Shown piece by piece: positions 42,447 to 51,751 of a stretch of DNA of 56,284 nt (the stretch's first letter is position 1; each line of letters begins with the position of its first letter). Below the pieces are notes generated by a model. That model made no database searches. It was not told where the DNA came from and worked only from the letters and a program-made list of their open reading frames with translations. The stretch comes from Prosthecobacter sp. (GTDB lineage Bacteria > Verrucomicrobiota > Verrucomicrobiia > Verrucomicrobiales > Verrucomicrobiaceae): assembly GCF_020439865.1 (NCBI RefSeq), contig NZ_JAGRPF010000153.1, forward strand, positions 1 through 56,284. Direction: 5' to 3'. Both the position numbers and the translations under genes were made by a program.

Positions 42447-42476
42447 TCGCCGAAACCTCGCCCAATCCGTCAAAGA

Positions 42477-42512
42477 AAAAACCCGTCAGACCTTGCGGTC
42501 TGACGGGTTTTT
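42477..42512 (+). terminator. Bidirectional terminator after the topoisomerase gene
   Basis: ACCCGTCAGACC and GGTCTGACGGGT (42481-42492 and 42497-42508) form a perfect 12-bp stem with a TTGC loop, flanked by A-run and T-run. It lies between two convergent genes and can serve both. Confidence 0.88.
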
Positions 42513-42533
42513 ATCAAATGAGCACAGAGGCGA

Positions 42534-43973
42534 TTACTTCTGCTTCACACGAAAGCTGCGGAACACGACCGGATCACTGTGGCCGGCGAAGCCGATGTAG
42601 CCCTTCGTGTGGTCGAGGCCTTTCGGCGGGTGGGCGATCTGGCTGCGATCGAGAGAGGCGATGTCCACGTCGAGAATCTTGGTGCCATTGAGCGTGACCT
42701 TGATCTTCTGGCCATCGACTTCGATCTCCTGGAAGTTCCATTCGCCCACCGGACGCAGGTAGCCGTGCTTGGCACCGACGCAGTGGTAGAGGGAGCCGTG
42801 ATACTGATAGGGCTGCAACCCCGCCTTGCCTGCGGCGGCCTGCTTCTCGTTGTAGCCGTCGCTGTCGATGACCTGAAGTTCGAGACCATCCGAGGCGGAG
42901 TGACCGCCCAGCGGCGTGCGCAGCGCGATGCCGTTGTTGCCGGCTTTCGGCAGCTTGAACTCGACGCGGATGATGCCGTTCTCGAACTCGTCCTTCGTCA
43001 ACAGATCGCCGCCCTTGCCCGGCTTGCAGGTGATCGCACCATCCACGACTTCGTAACTGTCCACCGCGCCCTGCCAGTTGCTCAGGTCCTTGCCGTTGAC
43101 GTATTCGGTGAAGCCTTCTTCGCCACGCTTGGCGAGCTCCTGATTTGCTTCATCCGCGGGGATTTCGCGGACATAAACGTTCTTCCAGCGGATCTCGCTG
43201 CCGTGCGTCTGGAGCTGAATGGGGCCTTTGGCAAAGGCAGGATCGGGGAACCAGCCATTCGGCGCCTTTTCAGCAGGAGCATCCTTCGCCTTGGCGTCCT
43301 TCTTGCCATAGGCCAGGTAGCCGGCCTTGCGGTTGGCGAAGAAGTTTTCGAGCACGGCGTTGTTCACCACCGTTTCGCCGTTGAAGATCACGGTCACACG
43401 CTCGCCGATCATCTTGATGTGGAAGTGGTTCCACTCGCCGAAAGGCTTGTCCATGAGCTTGGTCGGATACTTGCCTTCCTCGTTCTTGTTGTTCCAAAGA
43501 CCGCCGGAACCCTTGTCGGCACCGAGCTTGAACTTGGCCTCTTCCGTGTAGTCCCAGATCTGCACCTGCGGAATGCCACGCAGGTAGATGCCGCTGTCGC
43601 CCAGCGGGAGCATCTTGTAGTCGACCATCAGTTCGAAGTCACCGTAGTCCTTGTCAGTGGTGAGATACAAACCCTTGCCGTCATTGACGAGTTCGCCGTT
43701 CTCCACCTTCCAGTGTGCGTTGATGTGGTCGCCCTTGTCGTTGCCCTTGGCATCCTTCAACCCGCCGTCGATGGACAACTTTTTGTATTCGGCCCGCTGT
43801 TCGGGTGTCATGTTCCAAAGATCGGTCGGATCCTGGGTGCCCCAGCCATACCAGCCGGAGGAGATGTCCTTGCCATTAAAGAGTGCCGTGAAGCCTTCCG
43901 GCGGGGTGTTGTCCGCAGCTCCGGCAATCGTAGCCGCCGCGAGCATCCAAGTCAGGGTGAGTGTGTGTTTCAT
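42534..43973 (-). CDS. Secreted protein with two DUF1080 domains
   Basis: This 479-residue protein has a signal peptide (MKHTLTLTWMLAAATIAGAA) and two DUF1080 (3-keto-disaccharide hydrolase-like, lectin-type) domains. The first starts GFTALFNGKDISSGWYGW and has DFELMVDYKMLPLGDSGIYL; the second starts GFTEYVNGKDLSNWQG and has IRVEFKLPKAGNNGIALR. The domain is common in this phylum and binds or cleaves 3-keto-sugars. ATG 43973 is chosen for the signal peptide. Two terminal domains in one chain is not unusual. Confidence 0.9.
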   Translation of the reverse strand: MKHTLTLTWMLAAATIAGAADNTPPEGFTALFNGKDISSGWYGWGTQDPTDLWNMTPEQRAEYKKLSIDGGLKDAKGNDKGDHINAHWKVENGELVNDGKGLYLTTDKDYGDFELMVDYKMLPLGDSGIYLRGIPQVQIWDYTEEAKFKLGADKGSGGLWNNKNEEGKYPTKLMDKPFGEWNHFHIKMIGERVTVIFNGETVVNNAVLENFFANRKAGYLAYGKKDAKAKDAPAEKAPNGWFPDPAFAKGPIQLQTHGSEIRWKNVYVREIPADEANQELAKRGEEGFTEYVNGKDLSNWQGAVDSYEVVDGAITCKPGKGGDLLTKDEFENGIIRVEFKLPKAGNNGIALRTPLGGHSASDGLELQVIDSDGYNEKQAAAGKAGLQPYQYHGSLYHCVGAKHGYLRPVGEWNFQEIEVDGQKIKVTLNGTKILDVDIASLDRSQIAHPPKGLDHTKGYIGFAGHSDPVVFRSFRVKQK

Positions 43974-44083
43974 GGTTGAGAGAAGACACAGGAGTCGCCC
44001 GCCGTGAGCAGCATCTTTCATTCATCCCGCCGAACCTGACTTTCTGCTCGACACTTGCATTGGAAACGAGACGTTTACAGCAC

Positions 44084-45019
44084 ATGAAACCGTTTATCTG
44101 CGCTCTCGTTCTCTGCCTCGGATCCATCTCCCTGCACGCCCAAGCCACAGCTGCAGAAGAGGCCGCAGCCGGAGTCAAAGCGCTGCTGCAACGCATGTTC
44201 TCGATGGCGATCAACGAGGAGGAACTGCAGGAACTCACCAAGGAAGCCAACAAGGTCGGCGTACCTCGCCAGCAGATCATCGAAGCCAAACTTGTATGGG
44301 GCCTCCGGCAGCAGAACACGAAGTTCCTCTCGCAGATTCTGCCCGAAGTCGAAATCCTCGCTTCGTCATTCGATCCAAACAGTGCCGCCGCCATGCCGAA
44401 TGCAGAGGCCGTGAAAGGTTTTGCGGCCTACATCAAGGCGCTGATCGCCGCTGAAGCGAAGGACGAAGCCGGATTCAAGAAGAATGTCCTTGAAGCCATA
44501 TGGCTCAATCCTCAGCAGGTGTCGGTTTTCACCCAGGCGATCGAAAAGTTTCAGCTCGAAGCCAAGATGGCAAGCCTGACGGTCGATCTCAAAATTCCGG
44601 TCACCACTTCGATGGGAGAGGCCACCACGCTGCATGACCAGCTTCAGGGCAAAAAGGCCATACTCATCGACTTCTGGGCCTCATTTTGCGTCCCTTGCCT
44701 GCAGTTGATGCCGGCAATGAAGCGAAAGAGCGAACTGCTTGCCCCTCACGGCATCGTCGTTGTCGCCATGAACAAAGACGAAGAAAATGCGGAAGGCATT
44801 GCGGAGCGTTTCCGGAAGGAGCTCGACACAAACATTCCCTGGCTCGTCGAGCCCGCCGAGCGGCCCTACACCAAGATTCTGGAAGTCGACACGATGCCTC
44901 GCATGACCTTGATCACCTCCGAGGGGAAAATCCTGTTCAACGGCCACCCCGAGGATCCCGATCTGTGGATCGCCCTCAAGAAGATCGACGCCAGCATCGA
45001 AAGACCGACTGCCAACTGA
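44084..45019 (+). CDS. TlpA-like secreted thioredoxin
   Basis: This 311-residue protein has a signal peptide (MKPFICALVLCLGSISLHAQA), a helical N-terminal region rich in Ala/Glu, and a thioredoxin-fold C-terminal domain with CVPC at 202-205 (LIDFWASFCVPCLQLMPAMK) and a cis-Pro loop VDTMPRMTLI. It probably reduces or isomerises disulfides outside the cytoplasm, for example in cytochrome c maturation, consistent with the heme-rich PSD1 protein encoded next to it in the opposite direction. It is 17 bp convergent with that gene. Confidence 0.88.
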   Translation: MKPFICALVLCLGSISLHAQATAAEEAAAGVKALLQRMFSMAINEEELQELTKEANKVGVPRQQIIEAKLVWGLRQQNTKFLSQILPEVEILASSFDPNSAAAMPNAEAVKGFAAYIKALIAAEAKDEAGFKKNVLEAIWLNPQQVSVFTQAIEKFQLEAKMASLTVDLKIPVTTSMGEATTLHDQLQGKKAILIDFWASFCVPCLQLMPAMKRKSELLAPHGIVVVAMNKDEENAEGIAERFRKELDTNIPWLVEPAERPYTKILEVDTMPRMTLITSEGKILFNGHPEDPDLWIALKKIDASIERPTAN

Positions 45020-45035
45020 CCTTGAACCGGGTCGC

Positions 45036-48000
45036 CTACTGCAAGTAGAAGAACTCGTTCGAGTTTAGCAGCGCATGGCAGAGATCCGTGAGAGCTTCGC
45101 GACTCGGATCGGTGGCACCGCTTGTCTTGGCCGCTGCAACACTCGATTCCCAGCTCCAACGGGACTCTTTCGGCGCCTTCAACATGGCGGCCGCCTGATC
45201 AGCGGAGATGTCGGCGATGCAGGTGGGATCGCTGTTCACCGTCCAAGTCATGAGCCTGCCTGCGTCCAAAATGCCGTCGCGGAGGGCCACGCGGGCGATC
45301 GCCCCGTCCCACAGGCTGCGCTTGTCGGTGTCACGACCGCCCACATACAAGGTGCGGTCTTTGTTGACATATCCGCCGACAATCTGGTGTGAGACCGTCG
45401 CCGTCTGCATTTCGGCGTGGGGATCGCTCAAATCACGGGCATGGAAGGTGACCGTGCCACCAAAGTTCTGACCGGAAGCAGGATGGTTGTCCAAGCTTGC
45501 GGCAATGTAGTAAGGCTTGCCGACTGGAATGATGATACCTGAGACGACCACCTCATAGACAGGGCTGCCTTGGAAATCGAAACCGTTGAGCTGGACAATC
45601 AGATTGTTGGGTTTGTGGGCTGACTTGGTGCTCGTGACGCCAAGCGACCAACCGGGAGCCGCCTTGTCGTTGTTCCAGCGGGAGGCGATGGTTCTCACAC
45701 TCGCATCGGGATAGAGCGAGCGGAGGTTTATGACAGCCTCGACGGAGAACTGCTCCCCCTCGGTTCTGCCTTCGAGATTCACACGAAGCTTCTCGTTCGG
45801 AGTCCCGGGCTGGAGCACGAAGGTCTTCGCGGTGCGGGCGGCCGGTTCCGGGCCAAAGAATTTCTGAGCATCCGCCAGCGGCGTCGCAACCGGAGGAGGC
45901 GGCGGTGCCTCGCGCTGAAGGAGCGAGCGTTGTGCTTTGAGAAATGCGAGTGCGGCACCAGCTTCCTGCTTCGTGGGCTGGCGCGAAAAAACAAGCGCAT
46001 AGGCGTCGGCGACGCGTTTCGCCTCATCCTTCGGATCGTCCTTCATCAAACGCGCGGCCATGGCGCGGGCGCGGTCGAGCGGCCAGTCCCCATTGACCAT
46101 GAGCAGGCTCTGGGTCGCAGTGGTGGTGGCCTGTCGTTCCGGAGTGCTTTGAAATCCGGGAGGCGCGTCGAGGCTCGCGAGAAAAGCGTCCGGCGTGTTG
46201 CGCATCTTGCGCAGATAGAGGCTGCGACGCGGTTTCGACTTCTCCACCCCTTCCCCTCCCATCGTAAGATCGAGCTCGCCGCTGGCGGCAAGCATCGAAT
46301 CGCGCGCCTGCTCGGCATCCAGACGTTGCGGACTGTAACGCCAGAGGAGACGGTTCTCTGGATCCTTGAGCAGCGCCTCCGGATTGCCGGCGGCGCTCTG
46401 CTGATAGGCGGCGCTGGCCATGATGAGCCGGTGCAGCGTTTTCAATTTCCAACCGCTTTTGATGAACTCGCTCGTCAGCCAGTCGAGCAGTTCAGGATGC
46501 GAAGGCTTGTCGCCAAGGCGTCCAAAGTCACTCGCGGTGGAGACGATGCCTTTGCCGAAATGATACTGCCACACACGGTTGACGATCACGCGTGCGGTGA
46601 GCGGATTCTGCGGACTCGTGAGCCAGTTCGCCAGCACGGTGCGGCGCCCGCTGGTGAGAGCATCGGGCTTGGGAGCAGGTATTGCGGCATCGTTGGGATC
46701 GAGGATGGTCAGGAAGCCTGGAGCCGTGGTGACCTCGCCAGCTTTGCGTGATGCGAATTTCGTTTGAGGCGCCTGTTGCCCCGTTTCTCCGACGGCGAGC
46801 GTGGGTATGAGGTCTTTGGGCTTGAGGTGATCGAACTCGGCGAGTTTCGCCTTTGCTTCACGATACCGTGTGGCCTCGGGTTCTTTGAGCTTGTCAGCCT
46901 TGTAGCGAACGCGCTCGTAGTAAATCTGCCGTCCGGCGAGTTCGACGATCTGTTCCTCGTACGGTGTGCGCTGCTCACGCGACTTGGCGAACATGGCCTG
47001 AATCTCCTCGGGAAACTTCGTGATCGCGTTCTTCTGCGCACCTGCAATCCGCGGTTCGACGATCGCATCAATGATCGCCCGCGGCTCCTGCGTGGCATCC
47101 TCCCAGACTTTCAACTTCGCGTGATACTCGTCGATCTGCGCCTGCGTGGCGTAGGGCTTGTCCTCGGCCCAGGTGATGTTCGAGAGGAAGGCCTGCAGGC
47201 GGTAATAATCCTTCTGCAGGATCGGGTCGAACTTGTGATCGTGACATTGCGCACACTGAACGCTCATGCCCATGAAGACGTCCGCGGTCACATCGGTGAC
47301 CTCGTTCATGATGAGCTTCCACTGGCCTTCGGAGTCGCGCTGATTGTACTCGTAGATCGTGTGACGCAGGAAACCCGTCGCCGTAAGCAGATCGAGTTCT
47401 TCGCTGGTTTCAGGCACCGATTTGCCGCGGGCGTAAAGCATCTCGTCACCGGCAATCTGCTCGCGCACGAACTGGTCGTAAGGCTTGTCGTTGTTGAGTG
47501 AACGAACGACGTAGTCACGGTAGGGCCACACATTCGGGCGATACGCATCAAGGCGATAGCCCTCGCTCTCGGCGTAGCGCACGAGGTCGAGCCAGTGCTG
47601 CGCCCAGCGTTCGCCGTAACGAGGTGAATCGAGCAGGCGGTCGATCAGCTTCGCCTTGGTTTCCGGCGATCCGTTGGTCGCATACGAATCATGCACGAAG
47701 GCTTCAACTTCATCAGGCGTCGGCGGCAGACCGGTGAGATCAAACGTGGCACGGCGGATGAAGGCGACCGGATCGGCGGGCGCGGATGGGTGCAGTCCGT
47801 TCTCTGAGAGCTTGGCCTGGATGAAGGCATCAATGGGATTGCGGCCCAGTTCCAAGTTGGAAGTTTCAGGTTTCAAGTTGGTCTGTGCCCCCGGTGGGAG
47901 AGAACTTGCAACTTGAAACCTGAAACTTGGAACTTCGGGCCTCTTCACCGGCTGAAACGCCCACCACTTCCGGTCCTCTTCAGTGATCTGCCCCGGCTTG

Positions 48001-48383
48001 CGCGCCGGTTTGGCCGCCGCGACTTCGGCCTCCGGCCAGGGAGCGCCCATGGCGATCCAGCGATTGAGAATCTCGATCTTGTCAGCACTGAGCTTGCCAT
48101 CCGGGGGCATCTCCATGTCAGGATCCTCATACTTCACCAGCTTCATCAGCAGCGAGACCTCCGGCTTGTGCGGAACAATGGCCGGGCCGGTTTCACCGCC
48201 CTGAAGGATGTAGGGCAGGTTGTCGAGCCGCAGCCCGCCCTTGTGCTTCTGCACGCTGTGGCACTCATAGCAGGACTCGACCAGAAGCGGGCGCACTTCC
48301 TTCTCGAAAAACTTCAACGACTCCGCATCCGGAGCGACGGCTGCGGAGATGGTGGCCGTGAGAAGGAAAAGGGCTCGAATCAT
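45036..48383 (-). CDS. Planctomycete-type cytochrome c / PSD1 protein with LamG-like insert
   Basis: This 1115-residue protein has a signal peptide and a PSCyt1 cytochrome domain (LVESCYECHSVQKHKGGLRL; Cys38, Cys41, His42), then the PSCyt2 domain (PPTPDEVEAF, CAQCHDHKFDP around 378) and the PSD1 domain (LTARVIVNRVWQYHFGKGI, AEQARDSMLAASG). A LamG/concanavalin-type region of about 190 residues is inserted before the end (about 848-1038), and the tail LTDLCHALLNSNEFFYLQ is the normal PSD1 end. Role in heme-dependent oxidation of a surface substrate is inferred from family only. Residues about 150-178 are encoded by an inserted repeat hairpin (listed separately). Confidence 0.9.
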   Translation of the reverse strand: MIRALFLLTATISAAVAPDAESLKFFEKEVRPLLVESCYECHSVQKHKGGLRLDNLPYILQGGETGPAIVPHKPEVSLLMKLVKYEDPDMEMPPDGKLSADKIEILNRWIAMGAPWPEAEVAAAKPARKPGQITEEDRKWWAFQPVKRPEVPSFRFQVASSLPPGAQTNLKPETSNLELGRNPIDAFIQAKLSENGLHPSAPADPVAFIRRATFDLTGLPPTPDEVEAFVHDSYATNGSPETKAKLIDRLLDSPRYGERWAQHWLDLVRYAESEGYRLDAYRPNVWPYRDYVVRSLNNDKPYDQFVREQIAGDEMLYARGKSVPETSEELDLLTATGFLRHTIYEYNQRDSEGQWKLIMNEVTDVTADVFMGMSVQCAQCHDHKFDPILQKDYYRLQAFLSNITWAEDKPYATQAQIDEYHAKLKVWEDATQEPRAIIDAIVEPRIAGAQKNAITKFPEEIQAMFAKSREQRTPYEEQIVELAGRQIYYERVRYKADKLKEPEATRYREAKAKLAEFDHLKPKDLIPTLAVGETGQQAPQTKFASRKAGEVTTAPGFLTILDPNDAAIPAPKPDALTSGRRTVLANWLTSPQNPLTARVIVNRVWQYHFGKGIVSTASDFGRLGDKPSHPELLDWLTSEFIKSGWKLKTLHRLIMASAAYQQSAAGNPEALLKDPENRLLWRYSPQRLDAEQARDSMLAASGELDLTMGGEGVEKSKPRRSLYLRKMRNTPDAFLASLDAPPGFQSTPERQATTTATQSLLMVNGDWPLDRARAMAARLMKDDPKDEAKRVADAYALVFSRQPTKQEAGAALAFLKAQRSLLQREAPPPPPVATPLADAQKFFGPEPAARTAKTFVLQPGTPNEKLRVNLEGRTEGEQFSVEAVINLRSLYPDASVRTIASRWNNDKAAPGWSLGVTSTKSAHKPNNLIVQLNGFDFQGSPVYEVVVSGIIIPVGKPYYIAASLDNHPASGQNFGGTVTFHARDLSDPHAEMQTATVSHQIVGGYVNKDRTLYVGGRDTDKRSLWDGAIARVALRDGILDAGRLMTWTVNSDPTCIADISADQAAAMLKAPKESRWSWESSVAAAKTSGATDPSREALTDLCHALLNSNEFFYLQ
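47849..47933. repeat. Heptamer arrays as an inverted pair inside a coding region
   Basis: Left arm 47849-47883: GTTCCAA, GTTGGAA, GTTTCAG, GTTTCAA, GTTGGTC. Right arm 47899-47933 on the other strand has GTTCCAA, GTTTCAG, GTTTCAA, GTTGCAA, GTTCTCT. A perfect 20-bp inverted match (47861-47880 with 47909-47928) leaves a 28-base loop. The element is in frame in the PSD1 gene, in the linker between PSCyt1 and PSCyt2, adding roughly 28 residues not expected in homologues. Confidence 0.8.
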
Positions 48384-48496
48384 GGTCTGGGCACTGAAAA
48401 GGACACCTGAGCTGCGATTTGGACAAGATTTCTGTCCAAAACTACGCGGCAGGGGCCTGTTGTGTACGACTGCCTCTTCCACGATGTTTCCATGCC

Positions 48497-49027
48497 ATGT
48501 CTGACACCGATCGCACCCAGGAATTCCTCGAACTGCTGACGCGCCACGACCGCGCGCTCGGCGTCTATGTCTATAGCATGGTGCCGGCCCCGCATGATGC
48601 GGACGACATCCTCCAGCAGACGAAGATGATCCTGTGGCGCTGCTTCGACCAGTTCGAGCCGGGCACCAACTTTCTCGCGTGGGCGCGGAAGACGGCGTTT
48701 CATCAGGTGCTGACGCACCGCCGACAGAAAAAGCGCGAGGCCACGCCGCTGAGCGATGACGTGCTGGAACTGCTCCACGACGAAGTCTCGAAGCTCAGCG
48801 AAAGCAGCGACCGCCGTGGTGATGCCCTGCGTGTGTGCGTCGCAAAGCTCCCTGCCGCCCATCGCCAGCTCGTCACGCTGCGCTACTTCGAGGATCTGGA
48901 GATCGACGGAGTGGCGGAGCGCATTCGCAGCACGGTGGGTGCGGTGTACCGTGCGCTGAGCCGCATTCGGATGAATTTGCTGACCTGCGTGGAAAAGGAA
49001 CTCAAACTGGAAGGAGCCGGATCATGA
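48497..49027 (+). CDS. ECF-type sigma factor
   Basis: A 176-residue extracytoplasmic-function sigma factor with region 2 (AHDADDILQQTKMILW, FLAWARKTAFHQ) and region 4 (AHRQLVTLRYFEDLEIDGVA, a helix-turn-helix). It starts MSDTDRTQEFLELLTRHDR and resembles the group found in Rhodopirellula and Verrucomicrobium. Its TGA overlaps the ATG of the FecR-like gene by four bases (ATGA), typical of a sigma/anti-sigma pair. The PSD1 gene is divergent, 113 bp away, and might be its target, although no promoter motif was recognised. Confidence 0.9.
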   Translation: MSDTDRTQEFLELLTRHDRALGVYVYSMVPAPHDADDILQQTKMILWRCFDQFEPGTNFLAWARKTAFHQVLTHRRQKKREATPLSDDVLELLHDEVSKLSESSDRRGDALRVCVAKLPAAHRQLVTLRYFEDLEIDGVAERIRSTVGAVYRALSRIRMNLLTCVEKELKLEGAGS

Positions 49028-50442
49028 AGCCTGCGGATCAATTTCGACTGTTGGAACTGTCCGAACGCTATGCGGACGAAAGACTCGGTGCCGAGGAAAT
49101 CTCAGCGCTCGAAACCGAGCTGCGCAACGACGCCGAAGCCCGCGCTTTCTTCGCCAAGGCTCTCCATCAGCGAGCAGAACTGTGCTTTGACGACTCTTTC
49201 CATTCACAAACCGTCGCCGAGGTCAAACCAGCCGCACGACCAGCCTGGTGGCGTCATGCGCTCACGGCGGCTGCCGCGGCTTGCATCACGTTTGCCATCG
49301 TCTGGCTCCCCGGTCGCCGGGACGGCACGGTGGCCACATTGATTCGCTCGCAGCAATGCCAGTGGGCCGGCAGCAGTCTGCCAACAGTGGAGGGAGCACG
49401 TCTGAAACCTGGCATGCTCGATTTGATCGAGGGACTCGCCGTGCTGCGCTTCGACAGCGGTGCGGAACTTGTCCTGGAAGCACCGGCGACGGTCGAAGTG
49501 CTCGACGCGATGAACTGCAAACTTCGCCGCGGCACGCTCGTGGCCGAGGTTCCGCCGCAGGCCAAGGGATTCAGCATCGACACCAAGGATGCCAAGGTGA
49601 TCGACTGGGGAACCAAGTTTGGTCTCAGCGCCGGCGAAGACGGCAAGTACATGGTGCAGGTGCTGGAAGGTCTTGTGGAGGTCAATGACAAGACCGGAGC
49701 GGCCAGCAAGAAGCTCGAAAAAGGCGAGCGCGTGGACAGCGGCTGGTTCCGTGGCCTGCTGAACCCCGCCTCAGGCACCGACCCAGAACCGAACCGCTGG
49801 CAGCCCACCACCGTGATGGACTCTGGCGACGGCTGGCAGGCAATCACAACGGCATTCGGTCACGGCAAGGACAGCTACATCCAGTCCACCGACAAGCCGA
49901 CGGAGGACTTTGGAAAGCATCCCTTCTTCCGCGTGAAACGCAGCATCGAATCAAAACCGGAGCTGAATCGCAAAGGCTACATCGCCTTTGATCTGAGCAA
50001 GTTCAGCGGTCGCCAGATCGAAGATGCGGAACTTGTGCTGACCATCGAGCCGAGCGAGCTCGGGTTCGCCAGCTTCGTGCCGGACAGCACTTTTGCCGTG
50101 TATGGCGTGCTGGATGAGAGCGAGGATGCGTGGGAGGAAAACGGACTCTCCTGGCAGCTTGCCCCGGCGCATGATCCAGCGCAGGCGGAGTATTACCAGC
50201 CCGTCGCCGGAAAGGTGAAACGACTCGGCCAGTTCGAGATCGCCCAAGGTGTGAACCGCGGCACACGCAAGCTGCGGAGCAAGGATCTGGTGGATTTTCT
50301 TTCCGCGGACACCAACCAGATTGCCACGCTGATCATCTGCCGCGAAACAAACGAAACCGCAGCCAGCGGCCTTGTGCACGCCTTTGCCACCAAGGAAAAC
50401 GACACTCGCTCCGCGCCGATGCTGCGGGTCAAGCTGCGCTGA
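49024..50442 (+). CDS. FecR-like anti-sigma factor with secreted C-terminal domain
   Basis: This 472-residue protein has a cytoplasmic N-terminal part with helical repeats (YADERLGAEEISALETEL), one membrane helix (about 78-95), and an extracytoplasmic FecR-like domain (LIEGLAVLRFDSGAELVLEAPATVEV, KVIDWGTKFGLSAG, VLEGLVEV). The last 170 residues are a beta-sandwich-like domain (SIESKPELNRKGYIAFDLSKFSG onward) of unknown ligand. Probably it holds the upstream sigma factor inactive until a signal arrives outside. The ATG overlaps the sigma gene. The stop abuts the stop of the convergent FAD-oxidoreductase gene. Confidence 0.88.
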   Translation: MKPADQFRLLELSERYADERLGAEEISALETELRNDAEARAFFAKALHQRAELCFDDSFHSQTVAEVKPAARPAWWRHALTAAAAACITFAIVWLPGRRDGTVATLIRSQQCQWAGSSLPTVEGARLKPGMLDLIEGLAVLRFDSGAELVLEAPATVEVLDAMNCKLRRGTLVAEVPPQAKGFSIDTKDAKVIDWGTKFGLSAGEDGKYMVQVLEGLVEVNDKTGAASKKLEKGERVDSGWFRGLLNPASGTDPEPNRWQPTTVMDSGDGWQAITTAFGHGKDSYIQSTDKPTEDFGKHPFFRVKRSIESKPELNRKGYIAFDLSKFSGRQIEDAELVLTIEPSELGFASFVPDSTFAVYGVLDESEDAWEENGLSWQLAPAHDPAQAEYYQPVAGKVKRLGQFEIAQGVNRGTRKLRSKDLVDFLSADTNQIATLIICRETNETAASGLVHAFATKENDTRSAPMLRVKLR

Positions 50443-51696
50443 TCACCCGATCTCGATCGGCTTCGCCAGTGCGAAGCGCTTCTGAATCCAGACAAGCAGG
50501 AAAAAGACGCGCAGCCGCCACCACGTGCCGAAGGTCATGTCAGGACGGCCGGCGAGGATGCAGTTGATGGCGCAGACCATGCGGAACTTGTTGTTCGGCT
50601 GGAAGAAAAGCTGCGCGAAGTGCTTGGTGTAGAACTTCTCGATGAACTGCCAGAAACGGCCCACGTGCCTGCGAGTCAGCCACTCGTAGCGCCTCATGGC
50701 GAAAGTCATCGCCCTGCCGGACGCGATCGCCGCATGAACAACTTCCGCGCCCTTTTGCGCGCTGTGCATCGCCAGCATGACGCCGCTGGAAAAAATGGGG
50801 TCAATGAAACCGGCGGCATCGCCGACACGCACCACGCGATCGGAGACCAGTCTGCGATTTGTGTAGGAGAAGTCACTGAGCACATGCCCCTGGGTCAGCG
50901 GTCGGGCGTTCATCATGCGCTCCTGTACCGTCTTGGTGCCGGCCACGGCTTCATCAAAGACGAGCTGCGGCTCCTGTTTGAGCGTCTTGAACTCATCCAG
51001 GTCCAGCACGAGGCCGACGCTGACCTTGTCGTCCTCCAGCGGAATCATCCAGAACCAGGAGTTTTTGCGGCGCACGATGAGGATGTCTCCACGTTCGTCT
51101 CCATCAGGCATCTGCACGCCGGCGTAGTGGCCGAAGATGGCGATCTTTTTGTGACCGGGATAGTACTCGCGCAACTGCTCGCGGTTTGCGGTGAAATTGC
51201 CCAAGCCGCTCGCATCCATGAGGAATGCGGCTTCGGCCGTGTGTTCCGAAGCGTCCTCGCCGCAAAAGGTGACAACGACACGGTCCTGTTCGACCCGATG
51301 TCCGGTGACGAGCGCCCCCTCACGCACCTTGGCTCCGAGCGATTCGGCATGACGCAGGAGAATGTCGTCAAACTTCGCACGCTCGACCTGGAGAGATTCA
51401 GGAAACTCGGTGAAGGATCCGCGGGCGAAATGCAGCCGCGTGTGCATGGAACCGTCGCCCATCCAGAACTGCGCGCCACGTTTGACCATGAAGCCGGCGG
51501 CCTGAATCTGAGGCCAGACACCTAGCTCATCAAAAATGGGCCGATTGTAGGGCAGCAATGATTCGCCCACGTGAAAGCGTGGAAACCTGTCCTTCTCCAG
51601 CACCAACACTTTTCGGCCCAGTTGTCGCAACGTCATCGCGGCAGTCGAGCCCGCAGGCCCTCCGCCGATGATGATGACGTCCCATGTTGTGTTCAT
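50443..51696 (-). CDS. FAD-dependent oxidoreductase (geranylgeranyl-reductase/halogenase-like)
   Basis: A 417-residue flavoprotein of the NAD(P)/FAD-dependent oxidoreductase superfamily. It starts MNTTWDVIIIGGGPAGSTAA (dinucleotide-binding GxGxxG) followed by KVLVLEKDRFPRFHVGESL, SLQVERAKFDDILLRHA and RVGDAAGFIDPIFSSGVMLAM (the second FAD motif). The combination FHVGESL and GDAAGFIDP is typical of tryptophan-halogenase-like and geranylgeranyl-reductase-like members, but the substrate cannot be told. It is transcribed towards the FecR-like gene; its start is 55 bp from the stop of the DUF1501 gene upstream on the same strand. Confidence 0.88.
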   Translation of the reverse strand: MNTTWDVIIIGGGPAGSTAAMTLRQLGRKVLVLEKDRFPRFHVGESLLPYNRPIFDELGVWPQIQAAGFMVKRGAQFWMGDGSMHTRLHFARGSFTEFPESLQVERAKFDDILLRHAESLGAKVREGALVTGHRVEQDRVVVTFCGEDASEHTAEAAFLMDASGLGNFTANREQLREYYPGHKKIAIFGHYAGVQMPDGDERGDILIVRRKNSWFWMIPLEDDKVSVGLVLDLDEFKTLKQEPQLVFDEAVAGTKTVQERMMNARPLTQGHVLSDFSYTNRRLVSDRVVRVGDAAGFIDPIFSSGVMLAMHSAQKGAEVVHAAIASGRAMTFAMRRYEWLTRRHVGRFWQFIEKFYTKHFAQLFFQPNNKFRMVCAINCILAGRPDMTFGTWWRLRVFFLLVWIQKRFALAKPIEIG

Positions 51697-51751
51697 GCAG
51701 GCCAAGGCAATGCCATTCCCCGAGGAACTCGCAAGAAGAAGGCGTAACAAC

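Noticed and set aside
40539..42473. A 644-residue open frame antisense to the topoisomerase gene
   Set aside because: Shadow frame; the plus strand has complete ATPase and TOPRIM motifs.
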